Shown: positions 12,415-21,929 of the stretch, in pieces | How the letters are laid out: every line of letters starts with the position of its first letter | Position numbering within the stretch: position 1 is the first letter of the stretch | Source of the DNA: Takakia lepidozioides | Lineage: Eukaryota; Streptophyta; Takakiopsida; Takakiales; Takakiaceae | Assembly (NCBI GenBank): GCA_030704615.1 | Contig: CM060734.1 | Span: 19,404,001 to 19,468,000, forward strand | DNA length: 64,000 bases | Direction of reading: 5' to 3' | Notes under the pieces: generated by a model | What the model was told of the DNA's origin: nothing | Databases searched by the model: none | Seen by the model: the letters and a program-made list of their open reading frames with translations, nothing else | Translations under genes and position numbers: made by a program

Positions 12415-13006
12415 CTGCACATACCAGCAAGTGTAGTTAACTACCACGGGAGGTCTCCCTTGCTAACTTTCACATTCAGCCAACACTTCCGGCTGACTTC
12501 CAGCTAACTCCAGCACTGCAAACACTTCCAGCTAACTTCCTACCAACACCTTCAACTGATGATTTAAACCAACCAAGAGGATGTTGACAATTGGTCACTC
12601 TTTCTGGAGTGTCTCCTACTTTCTATTGCGGTGCTTCTCCATTTCCTCTTTCTGGAGACATTCTCGACCTAGAACAAAGTCAAACCTGTGAACAGCAACC
12701 CTTAAGTAACCAAGAGACAATCACATCATGAAGCATCATCCTTAACTTCAAATCTTGATGGTGCGTGGATCTCGTCCAAATCAAGAATGTCACCAGATTG
12801 GAGAAAGAGAGAAGCACCGCAAAACAAAGCAGAACACATCCCAGATGACCTCAACGGAAGAGAAGGTGTTGGGACAACGAATGTGGTTGCTGGTGTGTGG
12901 GCGATGAAATTGGATTTTGATCGACTATAATGTAGACATCCATTGCATCGCTGCAGTGTAGATGAATGGAAAGAAAGGACGGGAGACCTCCCGTGGTCAC
13001 TCTCAC

Positions 13007-13261
13007 CTTCCACTGCTGAGTCTCGACCCGACGATGCTCATCATACTTCTAGGGCCGCTCCTTGTAATTGTAATATTTTCTGCAGTGACAGACCTTCTCA
13101 TAGAAAGACGGTTTGTAAAGATTCTCCTTGTTCGGCTTGTTCGGAACTTTGGAGATAGTCACCAGTCAAAGCTCATCCATCGAGTACACTATCTTAGCAG
13201 GCCATGTACGTAGCAATTTTATCAGGACATCATTACTCAGTGCCGGATCCTCCAAGAGCTC
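13007..13261 (-). pseudogene. Exon 4 of the unknown gene
   Basis: The acceptor ATTGCAG|GAGCTC (13262) and donor GGAAG|GTGAGA (13007) keep the frame of exon 3: LMAAQ joins ELLEDPALSNDVLIKLLRTW. One TGA (13166) and one TAG (13049) lie in frame. The exon encodes a mainly helical, basic segment containing EKVCHCRKYYNYKE. A perfect ACGGGAG palindrome starts 12 bp into the following intron. Confidence 0.5.
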
Positions 13262-13391
13262 CTGCAATCATCACAGTTCAGTTGATTAGCATTAGAAGAG
13301 AGACAATCGAAAATGGACAGTGGACAAATACATGGTCAAATAGTAAGTAGAATTTCTCAAAGGTGAGTTAGCACGGGAGACCTCCCCTGAC

Positions 13392-14380
13392 CTGGGCTGC
13401 CATCAATGTATGTTGGCCTCCGATAATAAAATATGTCGCCTTCTGCAGTTCGCGCTCATTGACAGGGCTTCCTGCTCCACACCTTCGTGGGATCGGTCTC
13501 GTGTCGTGGAATCAAATAAACAGACATTTTTTAGTCAATTAGGTTGTACGCAACTAGCTTTGATTCAATCTCCAGCTTGTGCTTCTCACAGAGTGGTCGA
13601 TAAACCATATGCTGTGGGGCCAGAAAACAGTGGTCGATGTCCACTTCTTGGACGTATTCAAATCCAAACAGGAATATATCCTGGTATTGCTCGATGAGAG
13701 TCGTCTCGACCTTCTTCGCCTCATCCAGGTCAAAAATCTCGTCAGTCTTCAGGTGCCTCTTTTCTTGGCTATTCACTATATTGATGGTCTTTCGTCGTTT
13801 TCTTCCCCCCTCTTCTTCGTCATCATCTCCATTTCCTTCTTTTGGCTTTCTTGTTTTTTTCGGTTTCTTCTTCGGGTCCTCCAACTGCTTTTGCTCCGAT
13901 TGGAGTCACTGTACCTCCAATTGCTGTCTCTCGTTGGCATTATTGTAGAGAATTCCGTCAAGGTATTCCCAGCTCTTGAGGATTTCCATCTCTAGGTCGT
14001 CTTCGACAACAGGGACCGTGAATCCCATCCGAATCGCGAATCCCATCAGATCACTACTCAGACTCATGGCATCAACAGAGAACCCAAAAACCTTCTCCCC
14101 TTTCCTGGCGTTCTTGCGGATGAACACAACAAGGGTAACCCTGTTATCCCTCACGGAGTCCTCCGTTTCAATTCCCAACACATCACAACACAGAAGTGTT
14201 TTCTTTTCCGCACCGATCTAGTAACGGAATATGGCTTTCTCTGGGTTCGGGGAGTGAGCAACGTCGATACCCCAGTAGTCAATACTTCTCTTTAGCTCGT
14301 AGAAGCCATCATGCTTTATTGTGAATCCTTCTATGTGTGGACATATGAAGGAACCGGCAATTTTGGCGCTCATCACTGTT
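13392..14380 (-). pseudogene. Exon 3 of the unknown gene: globular part, K/E-rich linker, GGQHT end
   Basis: The acceptor is CCAG|AACAGTG at 14381. Visible parts in order: SFICPHIEGFTIKHDGF, a TAG at 14218, a ~75-residue globular stretch (NRVTLVVFIRKN, FGFSVDAMSLSSDL), a TGA at 13906, a highly charged linker (KKKPKKTRKPKE, DDDEEEGGRKRRK) and then FLFGFEYVQEVDIDH. After a TAA at about 13532 and a frameshift it continues ERELQKATYFIIGGQHTLMA to a CAG|GTCAGG donor at 13392. The GGQHT(x)AA segment is reminiscent of the G-G/N-H-R box of ParB/Srx-like folds, but that is a weak comparison. Function unknown. Confidence 0.5.
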
Positions 14381-14821
14381 CTGGCAGCACAATCAACAAA
14401 AGAACAACCCGTTAATATAAACATCAAATAACAACCAACACAACGGTCTTCCCAAACCGTATGGAGCTATACCTCAATTCAGGGACGGGAGATCTCCCGT
14501 GACAAGCAATGAACAATACCACCAATAAGGATAATTCAAGTTCTCATAAACACAGCACATAAACAGCAACATGGAGGTTTCAGAACTTCAATTAGTAGTT
14601 TATAAATCAAAAACCCAGGGTGCTTCAAGTACACCAGAGATGTACTTCAATACACTGACGGGAGACCTCTCGTGATCAACTCACAAAACGCATCCCCACC
14701 TACACTTTCCAAACCCTAAACCTCTAGACACAACCCCACCTACCATCTACAGTTTACTAGAATCTACATCAAGAAATTGCCCTATAGTCACACCACAATG
14801 CATTGGACTATCTAGCCAGTT

Positions 14822-15602
14822 CTAATATGCGTTGCGGATCTCTTCTCTCAGTTTCCCCTGCTTTGGATCCCATCGAGGTATCGTTGGAGAGTATCTAGGA
14901 CTCCAAAAGTTGTTGTCCGAAACCCAATCAGGGAATATCTTGGAGATTTCATCGGTTTCCAATGAGTTCGACGCCTGTGCACCCTGGGAATTTGATCCGG
15001 GAGGATACACATGTGCATCCAGGGCATGCTCTTGTGGAGTGTACAGTCCTGGAGTGTATTCTGGTGAATCTGCTGGTATGTACACTGGGTGGACAACTGC
15101 TGGTATGTAAGTGTACTATGCAGGGGTGTATACTGGTGAATCTGAAGGTACATACGAGTCCTCTAAAGGGGTGTATTCTGGTGAATCTGCTGGTATGTAC
15201 ATTGGGTGGACAGCTGCTGGTATGTAAGTGTCCTCTGAAGGGGTGTACACTGGTGAATCTGCTGGGACATATGTGTCCTCTAAAGGGGTGTATTCTGGTG
15301 AATCTGCTGGTATGTACTAGTCATCTGCAGGGGTGTAGACTGGTGAATTTGTCGGTGAATACGTGTCCTCTGTAGGGGTGTATTCTGGTGAATGTGCTGG
15401 TATGTTCTCTGGGGCGACAACATTTACTTTGCTTCCACTGCAATGGTTTAGCTCGGATACCTTGCCATCATCCTCCACTAATTTCTGGATAGCGGACATC
15501 AACTCCTCATCTTCTAGGTAATGACATCTTGGCCAACGTTTTGGCTGACATCCTGACCAACCCTCAGCGTGTGCAGTGCATGATTCCAGACTCCTTTTCA
15601 AA
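14822..15602 (-). pseudogene. Exon 2 of the unknown gene: SPxYTP repeat domain
   Basis: After a ~75-residue N-terminal part with several Cys and Trp and an acidic-basic helix (YLEDEELMSAIQKLVEDD), the frame enters imperfect ~15-residue repeats of the form DSPVYTPSEDTYIPA and DSPEYTPLEDTYVPA, with about eight SP[EV]YTP cores. It ends in a Trp/Pro-rich tail (SPRYSPTIPRWDPKQGK). The DNA repeats are visible as GGGGTGTA(T/C)(T/A)CTGGTGAATCTGCTGG on the plus strand. Two in-frame TAGs (15317, 15116) and one at the end (14822) interrupt it. The motif superficially resembles the RNA polymerase II C-terminal heptads (YSPTSPS), but spacing and flanks differ. Confidence 0.6.
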
Positions 15603-16220
15603 CTGAAAATAATAGGTCAGTGAAATGGAAGTTACTTACTCTTTGGCGGATGACCTCATTCCCGGTCGACATTATACACTCTCTTACGCTCTTGGATACT
15701 ACGTCTTAAATATCACGGGGAGGTCTCCCGTGACATTAACCTACCGTGCAATGGGTTTTATTATGGGAGACCTCCCCTGAGAGAACAAACGAGAGAGGTC
15801 CCATGCGTAGCACGGGAGACCTCCCCTGAGAAAATGCACAAGAGCGGTCCCCTGACTAGCACGGGAGACCTCCCCTGAAAAAATGCTTGGGTCACCTGAT
15901 GCAATCCTAATGCAATCAGTTGTGGGAAGATACGAAAGTACATACCGTGAGCTTGATCCTGCCATGGTGGTTGAAGAATAATCGCAGCAGCAATGCACCA
16001 ATCAAATTACACCACGACACCAGCACGGGCTCGCCACCAGCTCTCCTGATCGCCCTCCTGAACGACGACCGCACCACACAACTGAAACTAACAAACAAAA
16101 TCCTGAATACTGCTAGACGCAACAGACAACAGATGCAGAGCGCAAATCAGATGCAGATCACCGACCCTCCCTTCACTCCCTTCACTCCCTCTCAAGCTCT
16201 CAAAACTCGTGGCTCTAAGT

Positions 16221-16287
16221 TTCAGCAGGGCTTCGCTGTCACGAAAGTGTGAGAGGGAGAATGAACCAGGGAGCCTCCCCTTTTATA
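16221..16287 (-). promoter_or_regulatory. TATA box and leader of the minus-strand gene
   Basis: On the minus strand, GGGTATAAAAGG places a TATA box at 16287-16281. About 45 bases downstream is GCGAAGCCCTGCTGAA (16236-16221), which is repeated in the plus-strand promoter at 17362. The distance to the ATG at 15965 gives a leader of roughly 280 nt. Confidence 0.6.
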
Positions 16288-16319
16288 CCCGGGGAGGCAG
16301 ACCCATGCGATACCTCGCC

Positions 16320-16770
16320 ATGGGTATGCGATGGCAGGCATGCCCAGTGCATGTCCCAAGAACTGCCACGCGCCCGCCATGCGCGAGATCCAAGTGGCGG
16401 CTGCCGCAGGGGCCAATTATTAGGGGAGGGCTACCGTGAAACGGCGCCTGCCATGTGCCCGCCATGCGCGAGATTCAAACGACGGCGGCCGCATTGTCCG
16501 CAAACCCGTCCAATCATAATTATTAGGGGAGGGCTGCCGTGAAACGGCGCCTGCCACGCGTCAGCCACGTGCGAGATACAAGCGGCGGCGCGCGTAGGGC
16601 CTGCAAACCTGGCCAATCATATTTATTGGGGGAGGGCTCCCGTGAAACGGCGCCTGCCACGCGCCCGCCATGTGCGAGATTCAGGCGGTGGCGGGCACAG
16701 GGCCCGCAAACTTAGCCAATCATAATTATTACGAGAGTGCTCCCATGAAACGACGCATTCAACTCATGAA
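16320..16770. repeat. 103-bp tandem repeat, about four units
   Basis: The anchor AGGGGAGGGCT and its variants recur at 16422, 16525, 16628 and 16731, exactly 103 bp apart each time. Each unit contains (G)GGGAGGGCTNCCGTGAAACGG, a GCCACGCGCCCGCC box, GTGCGAGATTCA and CCAATCATAATTATT. The last includes a CCAAT-box-like CCAATCA. The GGGAGGGCTCCCGT part resembles a degenerate member of the ACGGGAG palindrome family. The array lies between the two divergent TATA boxes, so it may act as an upstream regulatory array. Confidence 0.8.
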
Positions 16771-17319
16771 CATGGAAGGTTCTATGCCCTCCATCTGTAA
16801 TGGACGATCCAGATTCAACGATGCTTTTGAGCATGCATGTGAAGGCATTTCCATAGTTAGTATTCTAGCACGTGGCGAGCAGGCAGGCTACGCATGTGCT
16901 GGAACGTCAGAGTACGAGACGCTGCCGGCCATAATGCGGCGGCATCAGCATTACTGAATGCGGCGGCGGCGGCGCTGCGGTACGCTATAGCGAATCTTAC
17001 CTTCCATGAATGCTGCGAGGGGAGAGCTCCCGTGGCACGGCGCAACGTCATCATGGTCATGCGACATCCATCGAATCTGACGGCTCAAATTATATCTGGG
17101 ATCTCCTTGGACGGTATCGATTACATTGATGTCGTCGTGCAGGTACATCATAGATGATATCCATCCACGTGGCGGCCATGCAGATGTCGTACTGTCGGGT
17201 ACGGGAGGCCCCCCGTCACAATCATTATGACAAGTAATTAATGAAACGATTCCCCCTTGTTGTACAAGCCTCATGTATGGGTGCGGTTGGCCTCATGCCC
17301 CAGTATGCAAATGCGGGTC

Positions 17320-17377
17320 TATATAAGGGCAACATCTTCCCCCTCATTTCATTCAGTCTCGGCGAAGCCCTGCTGAA
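17320..17377 (+). promoter_or_regulatory. TATA box and leader of a divergent plus-strand unit
   Basis: GGGTCTATATAAGGGC places a TATA box at 17320-17326. Starting 36 bases after it is GCGAAGCCCTGCTGAA (17362-17377), the same 16 bases seen at the equivalent place of the opposite promoter. The downstream unit is interrupted at 17535 by insertion of the 2.2 kb element. Its continuation after 19719 carries four more palindromes. Confidence 0.6.
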
Positions 17378-17534
17378 TTGTGGAGTGCAGGTGCTGGATT
17401 GACTGAAGAGTGGTGGAAGGGTGGTGGAAGGATGGAGAGTGTTTCATCTCTGCATGTTTGTTAGTCATTCTCTATCAATATTTTCCAAAAGAGTTACACA
17501 CTGAACTCACGCAGTATCTGCTTCTTAAGCCTGG

Positions 17535-18067
17535 TGTAGTGTGAAAAGAAGGGGCGTGAATCCCCTTCTGTGCAAATCTAATTGTGCTCCTCCCCAGTTT
17601 TGAAGCGGAGCAAAAGAAAGGAACTCTCTTCCAGTGATCCAACCATCGTCACTCGGTTGTGGGTTTCCCTCAGGTCCTTCATGATCAGAGTTTACACAAT
17701 CCTCATCCACGCCGCAGCGGAAGAGAAGACATGGATGGGGAGTCTGTATTGTTCTCACCCTTGGTTCTATTTTTACACGACATCCTTTCCCTGGGGTACA
17801 ACACCAGCCATGCTACCATGTTGTCTTCAGTGATGCAACCAGCCCTACGTCAGTGATGAACACTGCCCTTGTAGGCAGCTCCCTTGGACAATAACACGTG
17901 GAAGCCCCTTTTTGTAATAAGATCATGATTTAGAAGGAGGCAACTCAGATCTGCCATGAACTACAGGCCCACCGGTTTGGCTCTTCATGGGTTCATGCTT
18001 TCTTTATCTTACCTCCCCAATCTTCATCCCTCATCAATCCCTCTTGCTGGTCAGCTCTCTCCCTTTG

Positions 18068-18125
<58 letters not shown>

Positions 18126-19715
18126 AGGGTCTGCAGATTCCTCACTTTTTCACAATAGCATGTCTAAGATGCAATGCAATGCGCATTCAGCCAGGCATCC
18201 AGTGTACCCAGCATTGAAATCAACCTTGGTCACACAAGACATAATCAGCCCCTTTATCAGTTCCTCTCTTGCCAATGACAGATGCTTCACACTCCCTTTT
18301 CCCAGGTGTAGCCATTTGCCCAAGACAGTTCTCAACCCGTCTACAGGTCTCAATTTACCCACCCTGACAGCTCTCTTTTTCCCATCAACTGTGAACCTCA
18401 GTTGTTCACATGCTGAGAGCACTCTGAGAATCAGATCCAAACCCCAAACAGTGTTGGTTTTTCTGCCCATCCACATCATCCCTTCTGCTCCTTCCAAACA
18501 GTTCTATCTAACCTTCACTGGTTTCCTCTACCTACTAAGCTAGTTCCACATTGGCTGCAATGTGTCAACATCCAAGGCCACATTGTTTTTACAGGCTCAT
18601 GACACTGAAACAAAGAACAAGAATACAACAAACAGCAACCATTCTGACCCAGCGATGAGTTAACCCTGTCCCCACTCATTTCTCCTACTGTGCAATGTAA
18701 CAGCAGGTGCATCCATTTCCAGCCTATCCTGGTTTGAAGTCCAGTGTCCTCATTCCATTTCCCAAAGCTCTTTTCTTCCTCACATATCTGTGTCTCTTTC
18801 TACATACAAGAGATAGTCCAAAACTTCACAAAGCGATTTCTAAGTCACCCAAAAAGGAAGCCAACACTCTTCGAACTTATCTGTCTTATACTCCAGTGAA
18901 GCGGTGGGTCTGCCTGTCAAGATGGCACCTCATCAACTCTGTCATCAGCCACATTCAACGCTTCTTCTTATCGTGATTCCAGTCCTCATTATGTCATGAC
19001 GGCTCTGCTTCGTCTGCTGGCAACATCCTTGTGCCTGCCAACCTCTACCCTATCCTTCTACATGTGCACTTCTTCCCTAAGAATTGATCTGGTCCTACAG
19101 CAATAAGACAGAAAGCAGCTACAAGTCTTAATTACAGATAACCTGAAGCGCCATACACACCAGCCTGCACTTCTCATGCCCCAACAGCCGTTGAGCCGCT
19201 CCATCTCCTCATAACTGTGCTCTTCAAGACAATGGCGGCAGCGGTGGTGCACCGCTCTCATCACATGCTCAACCTTCAGAATTGATCATTACTACGAAGA
19301 AGGCGGCACCGCTTCCTCTTGCACAGAATGCCAAGCAAGAGCCTTTAACGTTGCTCTTTAAAGCAAGCTGATTCCCCTTGCGCAGGTGGAACTTTCTAAG
19401 ACATACTGTGCTGCCAACACCACTGCAGCAGCTCCGAAAAGTTGCCCGCACTCTTCCCCTTCGTTTTTCACAGCCCGAGCTTCTAGGTTTAAACATCATC
19501 GATGAAAATCATTCATCCTAGGGATGAAAAAGGCGCATGTCATAACTTAGCCATATTTTGTCCTGGCAGAGCAATAGCATAGTGTTCCCATGGAATTACC
19601 TGTAGTCATGGATAATTCCTTCCCCTCATTAGCACCAGGGCACTCCCTTCGTAGTAATGCCGAATCCTGATGCCAAACAAAAATTTGAATGTTTACCCCC
19701 TGCATTCACACTACA
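17535..19715. mobile_element. TGTAGTGTGAA-ended element, copy 2 (2.18 kb), with CTGG target duplication
   Basis: TGTAGTGTGAA at 17535-17545 and TTCACACTACA at 19705-19715 are flanked on both sides by CTGG (17531-17534 and 19716-19719), a perfect 4-bp target site duplication. It is in direct orientation with copy 1. Because each copy has its own flanking tetranucleotide, they are separate insertions and not a pair of LTRs around 9.3-17.5 kb. A (CT)n microsatellite at about 18074-18121 lies inside. No transposase ORF was seen. Confidence 0.75.
18074..18121. repeat. (CT)n microsatellite
   Basis: About 24 uninterrupted CT units, followed by TTCAGGG. It lies inside the TGTAGTGTGAA element, copy 2. 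Confidence 0.95.
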
Positions 19716-20294
19716 CTGGCACAACGAAGAGGTGATGTTCCATTATACTTTCTCTTTGTTTTGTTGTTCTTTTTTTAATCTCATTTATCTGTCTTCGTCT
19801 TCTCCAGTTATACCATTGAATGTGCGGGAGATCTCCCGTCATCTTGAGTAGATCCTTTCCAATTTGTTTGGAACTCTATTTTCTGTTTATATTTTTTCGC
19901 CCATTGGAGATCACAGAACGGGAGACCTCCCGTGATCCCTTAGTGTTATTTGCATATGTGGTATGCATAGATTCTATCTTGCACAATCCAGAATTTTTTT
20001 GTGGATTCTAACTTAAGGGTTGAGGCGACTATAATGGGAGATCTCCCGTCATCGTGCGGAGTGTTGCCGCATTTGATATATTCATCTTTTCTACTTTTTT
20101 TGCTTCCCATTTTTTACTCGAGGGCATAGCAGGGGAGATCTCTCGTGGTTGAAGATGGTTACCACCTGTGGACATTTGTCTGTCGGAGAAGCCGTGAATT
20201 TAATCCAACTTGTCGGCTCTCCAGTCAAGTGAGTTGCTTTTGCCTGCTGGAAAATAATTTCACTCCATTTTTCTAGTATATCACTGGTTAAAAT

Positions 20295-20612
20295 AGGCGC
20301 ACATTAGAAAAGGCCCGGGAGTTTAATGCAACCCCTTCGGTCCTGCCTGCGTGGCACCTCCCGCCACCCTAGCCGCACCCCCTTCCCCGGCTCCTGCGCG
20401 GCTCGCGGTCGCTGCGCCCCGGCGCCCCCTCGCCCCGGCGCCAGCCCACCCCTCACGCACCCCCCCCCGCACCCCCCATCCCCCTGCCCGCCCGCCCGCC
20501 CTCCCCGCCCCCGCCCCGCCCCCCGCCCGCCGGCCGTCACCACACCACATGAACTCTGTGGCACATGACACCTGTCACCACAACCCAACATCGCGCGCAG
20601 GACACATCGCAT
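20295..20612. repeat. GC-rich dispersed repeat, copy A
   Basis: From CGCACATTAGAAAAG through CCCCTTCGGTCCTGCC, GCGGCTCGCGGTCGC and on to CACCTGTCACCACAACCCAA, this segment is the reverse complement of 44960-45185 with small differences. This copy has a cytosine-rich expansion of ~70 bp (20455-20530) not seen in the other. It is a dispersed repeat with no coding evidence; the proline/arginine-rich ORFs here are low-complexity artefacts. Confidence 0.7.
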
Positions 20613-21215
20613 GACGAAAGATGGATGGGATGCAACATGATCCATGTGCTGCAATCACCCATTATGATGGACGGCTTGACATGACAGGATGTGACACATA
20701 CTCATATATGGCCGTAGGGAGATCGCGATGATCATGCTTTCATGCTTTTCGTGTCCAGTTCGCACGCACATGGTGGACCTGTCGATTCAAATGCGGACCT
20801 TCAGCTGTCACTCCCCACGTCGATGCTTGATTGATTTAATTCATGGCAGCCACAGGACAGGTTTTCCAAGCTTCCTGGCGTTTGCATGGCCCGAAATGTA
20901 TGATCCTGACGGAAGCGGTGTTACAAGCACTTCCTTGAGGAGTATGCATCGCGGCTGTTATAAACTGTTGACTGAGTTGTGGCGGTGAAGCGATTACTCA
21001 TTCGACTTGAGTATAGGGTTTCTTTTTGGAGAATTTGGAAGTCATTCGTGTGATTCGCAGCTATTTTCTTCCTCTTGCTTGCCATTTTCTATCTGTTGCA
21101 GTCCATTTGCGTGCTTCATGTTTTAGTTTGAGTTCTTGCTTTCACATTCCAGCAACCTTTGCTCGGCTGGAGTATTCTTCAAGAGGAGGGTAGTGGATTT
21201 GGAAAGGGCGCCGAT
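20613..21215 (+). other. Possible promoter and leader of the zinc-finger ORF
   Basis: No gene is seen. A weak TATA-like TTATAAAC lies at about 20958, on the same strand as the ORF that begins at 21216. A pyrimidine-rich tract (21062-21080) could be an intron's 3' part. This is a tentative reading only. Confidence 0.25.
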
Positions 21216-21929
21216 ATGGTGAAACAATCCTCCATGCGCGAAGCGCGTCGGACATACAATGAAACGTACGACTTTGATGAGTGGGAAAATCTCATATGCG
21301 AGGCTCACTCAGAGGCAAGGGTTGAGCAGCCTGGTGATGATAATAGGAAGCCATTCAAGTGTATCCACTGTCTTAAGCAATATAAAGATAAGAAGAAACT
21401 TAACATTCACAGGATAAATGGTTGTGATGCTGCTGTGGGAAAGGGTGGGCCTAAACTGAAAATGTACCCTGTTTTTGAAAAGGGGCAAAGGCACATCATG
21501 GAGGTTGTTCTTAGTAAGCACGGGATGAAGCCTCCTTCCTGCAAGTTGATGAAGACGAGGGTAGAACGCGAGGAGACGACGGCAGAAGAGACTACTCGAG
21601 AACCTAAGCGCAGGAAGCACATGAGTCTTCGGAAGGAGCCGAGAGTGGACCTTGATGATGATGATGACGATGACGATGACGATTTCCAGTTGTTGGACGC
21701 ACCACCTGCACTGCCACAGCAGACTGTTAGACCTCAGCGCATTCGAAAGGACTCATTGGACGCACCTCTGCCATCACAGGAAAGTCTTCCATCTGAGCGC
21801 ATTATAAACTCTACGTTTGTACGACCTCATGCCGTGCCGCAGCAAAGTCTTCGACCCGAAGTGCACGTTGGAGTTGCATCTTCAAGTAGACAAGATGGCA
21901 GACCTCCCGATGCTTCAAAATTTTGTTGA
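21216..21929 (+). CDS. Zinc-finger-like protein with acidic patch, 237 aa
   Basis: The ATG at 21216 is the first in frame, and the ORF runs to TGA at 21927-21929. Residues ~48-72 hold FKCIHCLKQYKDKKKLNIHR, then INGC. This gives Cys-x2-Cys with a His and a Cys in the place of the second pair, a C2HC-like variant of a C2H2 finger. It is followed by a basic part (EPKRRKHMS), an uninterrupted run of ten Asp, and a Pro/Gln/Arg-rich tail with two PQQ..RP repeats. The design (finger, acidic patch, disordered tail) suits a DNA-binding accessory protein of a transposon, but I cannot name the family. Its last ~120 bp overlap the antisense gene at 21811. Confidence 0.5.
   Translation: MVKQSSMREARRTYNETYDFDEWENLICEAHSEARVEQPGDDNRKPFKCIHCLKQYKDKKKLNIHRINGCDAAVGKGGPKLKMYPVFEKGQRHIMEVVLSKHGMKPPSCKLMKTRVEREETTAEETTREPKRRKHMSLRKEPRVDLDDDDDDDDDDFQLLDAPPALPQQTVRPQRIRKDSLDAPLPSQESLPSERIINSTFVRPHAVPQQSLRPEVHVGVASSSRQDGRPPDASKFC

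Larger units (their letters stand above)
11193..15965 (-). pseudogene. Decayed five-exon gene of unknown function (SPxYTP repeats, GGQHT motif)
   Basis: Model on the minus strand: exon 1 starts at ATG 15965 in a good CACCATGG context and gives MAGSSSR. Its donor is CACG|GTATGT at 15946. The later exons are 15602-14822, 14380-13392, 13261-13007 and 12414-11193, and most junctions are GT-AG with conserved phase. In-frame stops at 15317, 15116, 14822, 14218, 13049 and 12319 are TAG. Those at 13906, 13166 and 12012 are TGA. Frameshifts occur near 13480 and 12058, so no product is expected. I do not recognise the family. The TATA box at 16281-16287 and the leader lie upstream. Every intron carries at least one ACGGGAG palindrome. 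A transposon-encoded protein is the likeliest origin (inference). Confidence 0.6.
9664..20146. repeat. Dispersed 16-bp palindrome family ACGGGAGRYCTCCCGT (about 20 copies)
   Basis: Start positions of copies with at most ~2 changes: 9664, 10289, 10340, 10366, 11042, 12446, 12979, 13373, 14485, 14658, 15715 (one extra G), 15763, 15812, 15861, 17016, 17201, 19824, 19918, 20034 and 20131. Several are perfect (e.g. 10289, 12979, 14485, 19918). None was seen elsewhere in the 64 kb. Ten fall in the introns of the minus-strand gene, the rest in flanks and the divergent promoter region, and none in that gene's exons. Confidence 0.85.

Noticed and set aside
17956-18543. 195-codon ORF with a Ser-Leu run
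   Set aside because: Caused by the (CT)n microsatellite inside the TGTAGTGTGAA element; no homology to a known protein seen.
6755-19715. An LTR retrotransposon with 2.2-2.5 kb LTRs around 9.3-17.5 kb
   Set aside because: The two direct copies have their own different flanking tetranucleotides (CTGG/CTGG and ACGT/ACGG), the internal region lacks gag-pol, and the internal gene has introns and runs on the opposite strand.
20326-20654. Proline/arginine- or glycine-rich ORFs on both strands
   Set aside because: They result from a cytosine-rich tract in a dispersed repeat; the composition explains the open frames in all directions.
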